The notes under the pieces were generated by a model. That model ran no database searches. It was not told the DNA's origin and worked only from the letters and a program-made list of their open reading frames with translations. From positions 41,601-61,051 of the forward strand of contig DIHQ01000133.1 in the NCBI GenBank assembly GCA_002420235.1: a DNA stretch of 19,451 bases, in the 5' to 3' direction. The DNA comes from Flavobacteriales bacterium UBA5692. Its GTDB lineage: Bacteria > Bacteroidota > Bacteroidia > Flavobacteriales_D > Sanyastnellaceae. A program made the position numbers and the translations under genes. Positions 1-6,968 of the stretch are shown one piece after another; position 1 is the first letter of the stretch; each line of letters starts with the position of its first letter.

Positions 1-2003
1 TTATTGAGGAGGTTGTTGGAGATTACGTGGAGCTCAAAAAGTCGGGCAGCGCGTTGCGAGGGCTAAGTCCATTTACCAACGAGAAGACACCATCCTTCTA
101 CGTCTTGCCGGAAAAAGGAATTTTCAAATGCTTTTCAAGTGATAAAGGTGGCAGTGTAGTGACGTTCTTAATGGAGCTGGATAAACTTAGTTTCCCTCAG
201 GCCATTAGGCAGCTCGCTGAGCGATATGGGATTGAGCTGGAGGAAGAAGAGATCTCGCTGGAGCAGCAGCAGGCGCGATCAGAGAGGGACAGCCTGCTCG
301 CTCTGAACTCCTGGGCCCAAAATTGGTTTTCTGAACAGTTGCACGACTCTGAGGAAGGGAAAGCCTTTGGTAGAAGCTATTTCGAAAGCCGTGGCTTCCG
401 TTCTGAGACCCTCAAGACCTTCAAGATCGGGTATTGCCCGGACAGCTGGGATGCGATGAGCAAGGCGGCTGTTGAAGCAGGGTATACCGCAGAACGCTTG
501 CAGGCTTTAGGACTGGCCAAGAATAAAGATGGTAGACTCTGGGACTTCTTCAAAGGGCGGGTCATGTTCCCTATACGCGACCTGACTGGACGTCCCATTG
601 CTTTCGGTGGCCGCACGCTCAGCACCGAGAAAAAGGTCGCCAAGTATTTCAACAGTCCTGAAAGCGTTCTTTACCACAAAGGAGATGTACTCTTTGGTAT
701 GCATCTGGCCAAACCTGCCATTGCTAAGGAAGATCGAGTTCTGCTCGTAGAGGGTTATACCGACGTTATGGCGTTGCACCAGGCGGGGATTGAACACGTT
801 GTTTCTTCCAGTGGCACGGCATTAACGGTGAATCAAATCAAATTGATTCGCCGTTATACTAAGAACATCACAGTTCTTTTCGATGGAGATGCGGCGGGCA
901 TCCGTGCGTCCCTGCGCGGGATTGACTTACTTCTGGCCGAAGGGTTGAATGTCAATGTTGTGCTCTTCCCGGACGGGGACGACCCCGATAGTTACAGCAA
1001 AAAAGTTCCAGCAGACCTGCTAAAGCGCTACATAGAAGATGAAGCAAAGGACTTCGTTGCGTTTAAATTGGAGCTCCTTGCTCGAGGTTCGGCGGACGAC
1101 CCTGTAAAACGAACGGAGATGATTCACAGCATCTTGGGGTCAATTGCCGTCATCCCAGATGCGATTCAGCAGGGTATCTACGTGAAGTTGGCGTCTGAAG
1201 AACTGGCGCTTTCTGAGGATGTACTCCAGTCCGAAATTAACAAGGTCATTCGGGCTAAATTGCTTGAGGAGCAGAAAGCACTGAAAAGGGAAGAATTCCG
1301 TAAGCAGCGCATGGGGGAGCAAGTGCCATTCCCACCTCCAGCGCATGCAACTCCGGACTGGTCTGACGAGGGTGGAAAATCAGCTGATTCATTTCTCGGG
1401 GGAGCAATGGCGGAAGAGGAGGCGCACAGGACAGTTATTGAACGTGACCTTGTAAGGAGAATGCTTCGCTTTGGCGGTAGAGATTTCACACTGCCAGAGC
1501 CGCCGGAAGGTGCAGCGCCTGAAACAGTTGCTTTTGCGCGTTATGTCATCTCATTTATGGAAAGCTTGAACTTCGAAATTCAGCACAGCGTTTTTGCAAA
1601 GGTTTATGGCGTTTTTGTGGAACACGCCCGAGCTGAAACCGTCCCGTCGATAGAGGATTTTATGAAACTTCCTGATCCTGAAGTACAATCCTTCGTCGTA
1701 GGGGCCGTTCTCGATAAACATGAAGTCAGTTCCCGGTGGGAAGAGGTGCACCAGATATACAGCGCCCGGGAAGAGGATTTGCTGAACAAGGCGCTCATGG
1801 ATTCTTTGCATTTGCTCAAAATGAGTGATAATCGTAGAGAAATTCGTGAAATACAAGAGCAGCTGGCGACGTTGAATGATGCTATCGGGCGCAACGATGA
1901 AGCCGCGGTAGAGAGCATGCGCAAACTGATTGAACGACGCAAGGCGCTGGATGAACAAAAACGTAACATTGCCACGTATTTTGGCACTGCCATTCTTCCT
2001 TGA
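1..2003 (+). CDS. dnaG: DNA primase DnaG (5' end outside window)
   Basis: DnaG makes the RNA primers for replication and works with the DnaB helicase. The reading frame is open from base 3 without a start, so the gene begins just left of the window; about 666 residues are visible and probably only 10-20 are missing. The order is: an N-terminal zinc-ribbon-like segment (bases about 57-165), the primase core, then a TOPRIM domain with EGYTDV, the FDGDAAG acidic motif and the DGDDPDSY motif (bases about 745-1000), then a charged helical C-terminal region expected to bind DnaB. The zinc site is degenerate: the usual CPFH reads SPFT and the usual CFxC reads CFSS, leaving one of four ligands. Known Flavobacteriia primases show similar loss, as I recall. 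The MscS gene starts 9 bases after the stop, so the two are probably cotranscribed. Confidence 0.97.
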   Translation, partial: IEEVVGDYVELKKSGSALRGLSPFTNEKTPSFYVLPEKGIFKCFSSDKGGSVVTFLMELDKLSFPQAIRQLAERYGIELEEEEISLEQQQARSERDSLLALNSWAQNWFSEQLHDSEEGKAFGRSYFESRGFRSETLKTFKIGYCPDSWDAMSKAAVEAGYTAERLQALGLAKNKDGRLWDFFKGRVMFPIRDLTGRPIAFGGRTLSTEKKVAKYFNSPESVLYHKGDVLFGMHLAKPAIAKEDRVLLVEGYTDVMALHQAGIEHVVSSSGTALTVNQIKLIRRYTKNITVLFDGDAAGIRASLRGIDLLLAEGLNVNVVLFPDGDDPDSYSKKVPADLLKRYIEDEAKDFVAFKLELLARGSADDPVKRTEMIHSILGSIAVIPDAIQQGIYVKLASEELALSEDVLQSEINKVIRAKLLEEQKALKREEFRKQRMGEQVPFPPPAHATPDWSDEGGKSADSFLGGAMAEEEAHRTVIERDLVRRMLRFGGRDFTLPEPPEGAAPETVAFARYVISFMESLNFEIQHSVFAKVYGVFVEHARAETVPSIEDFMKLPDPEVQSFVVGAVLDKHEVSSRWEEVHQIYSAREEDLLNKALMDSLHLLKMSDNRREIREIQEQLATLNDAIGRNDEAAVESMRKLIERRKALDEQKRNIATYFGTAILP

Positions 2004-2012
2004 TATGATGTG

Positions 2013-2855
2013 ATGAAGGAATTCCTGAATACCACAATTGACTTAGGCTCGATCGAACTTTCTTTGAGGTCAATCCTACTTTTTTTTAGTGTTCTCGCGG
2101 CGGCTCAACTGGTGATTTGGACAGTGCGGCTTCTGTTGCGAAAATTTCTTCGCAATGCCAATTTTGAGGAAGGCACACGTTTTATGGTGATGCGTTTGGT
2201 ACGAACGGGCGTTTACTTCCTCGTCATTTTAGTGGCATTGGATACGGCAGGTATTGACTTGACGGTGTTTTGGGCTGGCTCAGCAGCATTGTTGGTTGGT
2301 GTTGGAATTGGCCTGCAAAACTTCTTCAACGATGTGGTGTCTGGATTCGTCTTATTGTTCGAAGGCGGTGTGCGCGTTGGGGATGAATTGGAAATTGACG
2401 GGATGATGGTTCGAGTTGAGCGCATCGATTTGCGCTCAACGCGGGTAATTACGCAATTTGGCAACCTCATTGTCATTCCAAACGGACTTATTTCAGGACA
2501 GACCGTTCGGAACTTTACACAGGGCGATAAAGCCACTTTGATTCAATTACATGTCGGAGTTGCATACGGATCTGACGTTGAGCAGGTGAAAACCATTTTA
2601 CTCGAAGCGGCTAACGCTGAGGATGAGGTGGTTAAAAAGTCGAAAACGACGGTCTTATTCAACGATTTTGCTAATTCTTGTATGCAGTTCACAGTTTACT
2701 TCTGGATTGAAAAGCCATTCTTGCAAAAGCTGATTTCTAGCAATATTCGCTTCCGTATTAATGAGGCGTTCCGCACTTATGGGATTACCATCCCTTTCCC
2801 GCAACAGGACGTGCATCTTTACCGGGCGTCTGTAACAGCAGAAGCGGAGGGTTGA
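2013..2855 (+). CDS. MscS-family small-conductance mechanosensitive channel
   Basis: Inner-membrane channel that opens under membrane tension and releases solutes on osmotic downshock. The 280-residue protein is close to E. coli MscS in length. It has hydrophobic segments at about residues 18-42 and 60-80, then the pore-lining third helix, rich in small residues (AALLVGVGIGLQNFFNDVVSG), which leads into the MscS beta domain (GVRVGDELEID, RSTRVITQFGNLIVIPN) and an alpha/beta C-terminal domain. I chose ATG 2013; a GTG lies directly before it at 2010. It follows dnaG by 9 bases. Its last 37 bases overlap the 3' end of recJ on the other strand. The family call is firm; which MscS paralogue it is cannot be told. 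Confidence 0.93.
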   Translation: MKEFLNTTIDLGSIELSLRSILLFFSVLAAAQLVIWTVRLLLRKFLRNANFEEGTRFMVMRLVRTGVYFLVILVALDTAGIDLTVFWAGSAALLVGVGIGLQNFFNDVVSGFVLLFEGGVRVGDELEIDGMMVRVERIDLRSTRVITQFGNLIVIPNGLISGQTVRNFTQGDKATLIQLHVGVAYGSDVEQVKTILLEAANAEDEVVKKSKTTVLFNDFANSCMQFTVYFWIEKPFLQKLISSNIRFRINEAFRTYGITIPFPQQDVHLYRASVTAEAEG

Positions 2856-4588
2856 ATTGCTCTCAGGTGAAGGTTGAGCTCGGTGCGATTTTGCCATCCA
2901 CGTGGTTTCCATGTGTTTTTTACCAACGTAAACGCTAGGTCAATCCAGGTGTTCTGCTTGATTTGTGGTGCCAATTCACCCATGTTCCAACCGATTGCAT
3001 CAATAGCAACCCCCTCAAATTCGGGGTCGCAGATGGTGATTTTCAGGTGGCGTCCTTGGTTGCCAATTGTTCGGGGTGGTCGAACTGAGACCACGTTGCG
3101 CAGAATGAAAACGGGGGTGGCATTACCGGGTCCAAAAGGCTCTAATTGTTCCAGCTCTTTTAAGGCCTCCAAGGATAATTCGGAGATGTGCACCTCCCGG
3201 TCGCACCTGATAATGGGCCTTGGAGGCATACCGTTTAGCTGGGTCTTTACTGCTTCGTTCAATCTTTCTTTGAAAGCCTCAAGGTGCTTGAGATCGAGGC
3301 TTAAACCGGCAGCCATTGTATGACCTCCAAATTGAATGAGCAAGTCTTCGCAGGTTTCCAGCGCTTGGTGGATGTCCACGCCGTCAACGGAGCGGGCACT
3401 GCCTATTAACACACCATTTTCTTCGGACAAAACAACCGAAGGCCGGTAGCGGTGTTCGATAATGCGACTGGCGACAATACCCACGACTCCTCGATGCCAG
3501 TCCGTCCCGTAAACGATGTTGCAGAATGGTTCTTCAGGCGTTTTTTCCAACTTCATGAGCGCTTCAGCCGTTGTCATCTCATCCACTTCCCTTCTCTGAT
3601 GGTTCATTTCTTCTATTTCCCGCGCCATTTCAGATGCACGTACATCGCTCTTTTCCATCAGCAAGTCCACTACTCGTTGGGCATGATCCATGCGTCCAGC
3701 AGCGTTGATTCGTGGACCGAGGGTAAAGCTGATGTCCCGAATGGTTTGTGGTGCTTGGTGAATATCTGCGGCGCGCATTAATGCTAAAATGCCTGGACGC
3801 TGTCGCTTGCGTAACTGGCGCATTCCCTGGGAAGCCATGATGCGGTTTTCGCCTTTTAACTCTACCAAATCTGCACCAATACTAATGGCCACGAGGTCGA
3901 GTTCTTCATAAATGCCACTTTCTGGAAGGTCCATGCTGTAAGCGAGGGATTGTAGCAATTTAAATGCCACTCCACAACCTGATAATTCTTTAAAAGGATA
4001 GGGGCAGTCGCGTCGCTTGGGATTCAAAACTGCAAAGGCTGCAGGTAGATTTTCTTCCGGAAGGTGATGGTCACAAACGATGACATCTATTCCGCGTTCG
4101 GCTGCGTCTTGCAAGGGTTCAAAATCCTTGGTTCCGCAATCGAGCGCGATCATGAGCGAAAAGCGGTTTTCAGAGGCGAATTGGACCCCTTCCAAACTGA
4201 CACCATATCCCTCATCGTAACGGTGCGGAATATAAGTTTCAACTTGCCCGCCTACCCCTTCAAGGTAGCTCGCCACCATCGTGACGGCCGTTGTCCCATC
4301 GACGTCGTAATCACCGTAAACCAGGATTCGCTCCTCGTCTTCAATGGCTTGATGAAGGCGCGTCACGGCCTCCTTCATATCTTTCATGAGCAAGGAGTGA
4401 TGCATGGCTGATAGGGCTGGATTGAGGAACCCTAGTACGTCCTCTTGTTCTTCAAAACCTCGCTGAATAAGCAAAGAAGCAACTAAATGTGTGAGTCCGG
4501 CGTTTTGCATGAGTTGAGCAACAGCATCCGGATTTGGCTGCTCCTTGACAATCCACGAGCTATTTGATAATTGGAGTGGAGTGGTCAT
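2819..4588 (-). CDS. recJ: Single-stranded-DNA-specific 5'-3' exonuclease RecJ
   Basis: RecJ degrades single-stranded DNA 5' to 3' in recombination and mismatch/base-excision repair, using Mn/Mg. The 589-residue protein has the DHH phosphoesterase motifs in order: YGDYDVDG (91-98), the lone aspartate of IALDCG (D150), the DHH motif of VCDHHLP (173-175) and the aspartate of ISIGADLVEL (D240). The linker GPRINAAGRM follows (291-300). The DHHA1 domain has WHRGVVGIVASRI, GSARSVDG and FGGHTMAAG (420-428). A C-terminal OB-like region completes it. All metal-binding residues I can place are present. Start is ATG 4588, with the divergent lipoprotein gene about 120 bases away. The 3' end overlaps the channel gene convergently. 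Confidence 0.96.
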   Translation of the reverse strand: MTTPLQLSNSSWIVKEQPNPDAVAQLMQNAGLTHLVASLLIQRGFEEQEDVLGFLNPALSAMHHSLLMKDMKEAVTRLHQAIEDEERILVYGDYDVDGTTAVTMVASYLEGVGGQVETYIPHRYDEGYGVSLEGVQFASENRFSLMIALDCGTKDFEPLQDAAERGIDVIVCDHHLPEENLPAAFAVLNPKRRDCPYPFKELSGCGVAFKLLQSLAYSMDLPESGIYEELDLVAISIGADLVELKGENRIMASQGMRQLRKRQRPGILALMRAADIHQAPQTIRDISFTLGPRINAAGRMDHAQRVVDLLMEKSDVRASEMAREIEEMNHQRREVDEMTTAEALMKLEKTPEEPFCNIVYGTDWHRGVVGIVASRIIEHRYRPSVVLSEENGVLIGSARSVDGVDIHQALETCEDLLIQFGGHTMAAGLSLDLKHLEAFKERLNEAVKTQLNGMPPRPIIRCDREVHISELSLEALKELEQLEPFGPGNATPVFILRNVVSVRPPRTIGNQGRHLKITICDPEFEGVAIDAIGWNMGELAPQIKQNTWIDLAFTLVKNTWKPRGWQNRTELNLHLRAIQPSASAVTDAR

Positions 4589-4709
4589 TCTGAGCAGTGA
4601 GCTAGAGGGATTTGGTTCAATCCGTGGCTTTCAATCGTGTTCAACTTATCTTGCAATGCCTAAAGTACGGTAAACATCTCTGCCAATGTTGCGCAAAAAT
4701 TCATTCTCG

Positions 4710-5696
4710 ATGAAGAAACTCGGTCCACTAACCTTCGCCTTAGCTATTTTGATTTTGCTCGTATCCATTACGGGTTGTCTGAATGACGATAATAAAATAC
4801 CAGAAAACTGCTATGATGGGATCCTCAATAATGGCGAGGAGTTGGTGGATTGCGGTGGTCCAATTTGTCCCCCTTGTGACCCGTGCGAAAACGGTCAGTA
4901 CGATGCACTTTTAGGGGAAACATGGGTGGACTGTGGTGGAGAGTGTGACCCGTGCGCCCCAAGTTTCAACGGTGTTCAAGATCCAGGTGAGACGGGCATT
5001 GATTGTGGCGGGGAAACAGGTGTGGCTTGTGGTGAACTTTGTGGCGATGGTCTGCTGAATGGCCTCGAGCAAGGTGTAGATTGCGGTGGCCCGGATTGCG
5101 AACCATGTCCAACATGCTGCGATGATCTGATGAATGGGGATGAAATCGGCGTGGATTGCGGAGGCAACTACGAATCGAATATGTACTTGCCCTGTGACAA
5201 CCCTAACATTACATGCGGGCCATGTCCGGATGGTGTTAATTGTACAAATGGCATCATGGATGGCGACGAGCTTTACATCGATTGCGGCGGAGCAAATTGC
5301 CCAGAGTGCGAAGCTATTTTGACATGGAAGGCCAACGGAACTACCCTCGTCGCTGAAGTCAGCGTGACTGCGGAATTAGACGGAACAACGCTGAATGTTG
5401 GCGGGTTGACAGCTACCGGTGCAGGCCTCGCGTTTATTCTCGAGCAGCCTATCACTGGCTGGATTGATGGCGCACAGGTGCAATGTTCAATGGCCAGTGG
5501 CAGTTCGTGCTCTTATGCCGACCCTGCGGCCAATGGTTATAGCACAAATTTTGGCGGTGGGGTTACGGTTGAAATCAGTTACATTGATCCGCAGCCTGGT
5601 GGTTTCGTCGTAGGGACTTTCATGGGGACAGTGGTTGGCATGACTGGTGAAAGCATGAATATCGCCCAAGGAAGCTTCCAGATGGAAATCCAATAA
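4710..5696 (+). CDS. Cysteine-rich repeat lipoprotein with DCGG repeats
   Basis: Predicted lipoprotein of unknown function. The start chosen (ATG 4710, MKKLGPL) gives a classic short signal peptide ending in the lipobox ITGC, with the lipidated cysteine at residue 23; an in-frame ATG at 4686 would add eight residues. After the signal come six imperfect repeats of the form CxNGxxxxGExxxDCGGxxCxxC. The last ~125 residues have no cysteine-repeat character apart from one pair; they look like a beta-rich domain beginning ILTWKANGT and ending GTFMGTVV...IAQGSFQMEI. This resembles the DUF6252-type domain of Bacteroidota lipoproteins, though that match is from memory only. The gene stands alone, divergent from recJ and convergent with the OmpA-like gene. 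I do not recognise a specific role; a surface or periplasmic binding role is a guess. Confidence 0.85.
   Translation: MKKLGPLTFALAILILLVSITGCLNDDNKIPENCYDGILNNGEELVDCGGPICPPCDPCENGQYDALLGETWVDCGGECDPCAPSFNGVQDPGETGIDCGGETGVACGELCGDGLLNGLEQGVDCGGPDCEPCPTCCDDLMNGDEIGVDCGGNYESNMYLPCDNPNITCGPCPDGVNCTNGIMDGDELYIDCGGANCPECEAILTWKANGTTLVAEVSVTAELDGTTLNVGGLTATGAGLAFILEQPITGWIDGAQVQCSMASGSSCSYADPAANGYSTNFGGGVTVEISYIDPQPGGFVVGTFMGTVVGMTGESMNIAQGSFQMEIQ
4809..5309 (+). repeat. Six protein-level CxNG...DCGG...CxxC repeats
   Basis: Coding repeats of about 22-36 residues within the lipoprotein. Each unit has a DCGG core preceded by a GE or LE pair and followed by two or more cysteines. Units 1, 4 and 6 are the most regular, unit 3 lacks the first cysteine, and unit 5 carries a longer insert between DCGG and the closing cysteines. 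The DNA copies have diverged, so this is an old protein repeat and not a recent tandem duplication. Similar DCGG repeats occur in extracellular proteins of marine bacteria and animals. Confidence 0.85.
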
Positions 5697-5711
5697 AGAG
5701 ACGTCTCTTTT
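5695..5711. terminator. Palindromic bidirectional terminator
   Basis: The sequence AAAGAGACGTCTCTTT is a perfect 16-base palindrome lying between two convergent genes. Its first two bases are the last two of the lipoprotein stop codon TAA. A-rich and T-rich flanks make a usable intrinsic-type hairpin on both strands (stem about 6 bp). It sits 17 bases from the stop of the OmpA-like gene. The short stem keeps confidence moderate. Confidence 0.55.
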
Positions 5712-5727
5712 GGCTTGAGGAAGGGTT

Positions 5728-6702
5728 TTATCCAGTTCGGATGATTTCAAATAGTGCGTCCAGGTTCGGCGCGAGAATAATCTCAATGCGTCGATTTCGG
5801 GCTTTGTCGTCCGGATCAATGGGATGAAATTCACTTCGGCCTGAAGCGGATAAAACTTCTGGAGTCACACCCGAAGCGGTTAGAATTGAGACTACTGCGG
5901 TCGATCGGAGCACACTCAGCTCCCAGTTGTCCTTGGGGATTACGCTCGATCGCAGTTGGTCGGTGTCGGTGTGCCCTTCGACAATGATTTCCAAGTTGGA
6001 TTGGGAGCTCACTACACGGGCTAAGTCTTCCAGGGCCCGCTTACCTTCAGAGTTGATTGCAGTGCTGCCTGAAGGGAAAAGCAATTGGGCCTCTAAGCTC
6101 ACGTAAACTTTTCCGTTTCGTTGTTCAACGCTCAGACCTTTGTCCGAGAATCCGAGCAGAGCCTGGGATAACTGGGCTCGGAGCGCCTCAGCTGCGGCAT
6201 CTCGAGCGACGATTAATCCTTCTAACTCTTGGATACGTCGGGAACGTTCAGCTAGCTCTTCTTCTCGCTGTGTGAGGTCTGCAGTTAGCCTTAAAAGGTC
6301 GTCTTCTTGCGTCTGAAGCTCTGCTCGATTTGTTTTCAGCTCTTCTAACAGAGCGCGGTTTTCCTCGTTGATGGCGGCCATTCTTGAAGAACTCTCAGAG
6401 GTGAGAATGTCATTTAACTTCTCAAGTCGCTGTGCATCTGCAAGGGCCATAGATAGAGCACGACTCAACCTCGTTGTGTCCTTTGTCAAAATGGCATTGG
6501 CGTTTTTTAGGACCTCGACCCGACCGGTCAGTTCGCGGCGTTCAATTTCTCCGTCTTGATTAGATAACGTGAGTTTTTGATTTTCTTCCGCAATTCGGTC
6601 CAAATTCATTTGAACATCATCGAATTGTTTCATTGAGACACACCCGCTGAGGAAGGCAAACATTACACCTAGACTTGTGAGACGGAGGGGACGATTTTTC
6701 AT
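5728..6702 (-). CDS. OmpA-family lipoprotein with long coiled coil
   Basis: Envelope lipoprotein expected to tether the outer membrane to peptidoglycan. The start chosen, ATG 6702 (MKNRPLR), gives a signal peptide ending in the lipobox LSGC with the lipidated cysteine at residue 21; the frame stays open upstream to 6789, but those residues do not look like a signal. Residues about 23-180 are a heptad-rich coiled coil. The C-terminal OmpA domain (about 197-312) has LLFPSGS, the EGHTDTD motif (242-248), WELSVLRSTAV and the NRRIEI motif (303-308), all typical of peptidoglycan binding. Length is 324 residues. The architecture (lipobox, coil, OmpA domain) resembles Pal/YiaD-like tethers, with an unusually long spacer. 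Expression is presumably monocistronic, since the next gene upstream lies about 270 bases away. Confidence 0.92.
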   Translation of the reverse strand: MKNRPLRLTSLGVMFAFLSGCVSMKQFDDVQMNLDRIAEENQKLTLSNQDGEIERRELTGRVEVLKNANAILTKDTTRLSRALSMALADAQRLEKLNDILTSESSSRMAAINEENRALLEELKTNRAELQTQEDDLLRLTADLTQREEELAERSRRIQELEGLIVARDAAAEALRAQLSQALLGFSDKGLSVEQRNGKVYVSLEAQLLFPSGSTAINSEGKRALEDLARVVSSQSNLEIIVEGHTDTDQLRSSVIPKDNWELSVLRSTAVVSILTASGVTPEVLSASGRSEFHPIDPDDKARNRRIEIILAPNLDALFEIIRTG

Positions 6703-6887
6703 TGTGCTAAAGAAGATTTTGAGACACTGAAGCCTCGGAAGGTGCAGGTTTTTGAAATAACTGACCTCCGCAGTGAAAATATTTCTCAAACGCTTAATGT
6801 TGATAAAAACGAAGACTATGCTTACCTTTCATATTAAATGATTGTTGTGATACAAGCCTTCCGACATCTTGCCTGTCTTATTGACCG

Positions 6888-6914
6888 CCATTTGGGTTGG
6901 TTCTTCACAAATGG
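6888..6914. other. Inverted repeat in the 266-base gap between the OmpA-like and dehydrogenase genes
   Basis: CCATTTG and CAAATGG form a perfect 7-bp stem around a 13-base loop. It lies about 55 bases past the dehydrogenase stop and about 190 bases upstream of the OmpA-like gene, both on the minus strand. It may be part of a transcript end or a protein-binding site; no T-tract follows it. I see no convincing Bacteroidota promoter (TTTG, then TAnnTTTG) in the rest of this gap. Confidence 0.3.
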
Positions 6915-6922
6915 GAACAAAT

Positions 6923-6946
6923 CCCGAGTAATCGGGGATGATTTTT
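6923..6946. terminator. Possible terminator hairpin after the aldehyde dehydrogenase gene
   Basis: CCCGA-GTAA-TCGGG is a 5-bp stem with a GNRA-type tetraloop, and five T bases follow shortly after on the plus strand. It lies 23-46 bases past the minus-strand dehydrogenase stop. In the minus direction the hairpin is preceded by A-rich sequence and followed only by a weak T-rich stretch, so its efficiency for that gene is uncertain. Confidence 0.3.
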
Positions 6947-6968
6947 ACTGGGAATAATAGGGGAGAGA

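Noticed and set aside
1551..1958. Open frame of 135 codons antisense to dnaG
   Set aside because: It lies wholly opposite an intact, conserved gene, has no recognisable motif and follows from the codon pattern of the sense strand.
2874..3323. Open frame of 149 codons antisense to recJ
   Set aside because: RecJ reads through with all motifs in place; the antisense product has no family features.
4809..5309. CRISPR-like or recent tandem DNA repeat
   Set aside because: The units vary in length and sequence at DNA level, lie inside a coding frame and repeat only as protein motifs.
5487..5834. Open frame crossing the convergent lipoprotein/OmpA junction on the minus strand
   Set aside because: It overlaps the coding ends of two better-supported genes and the terminator, with no domain of its own.
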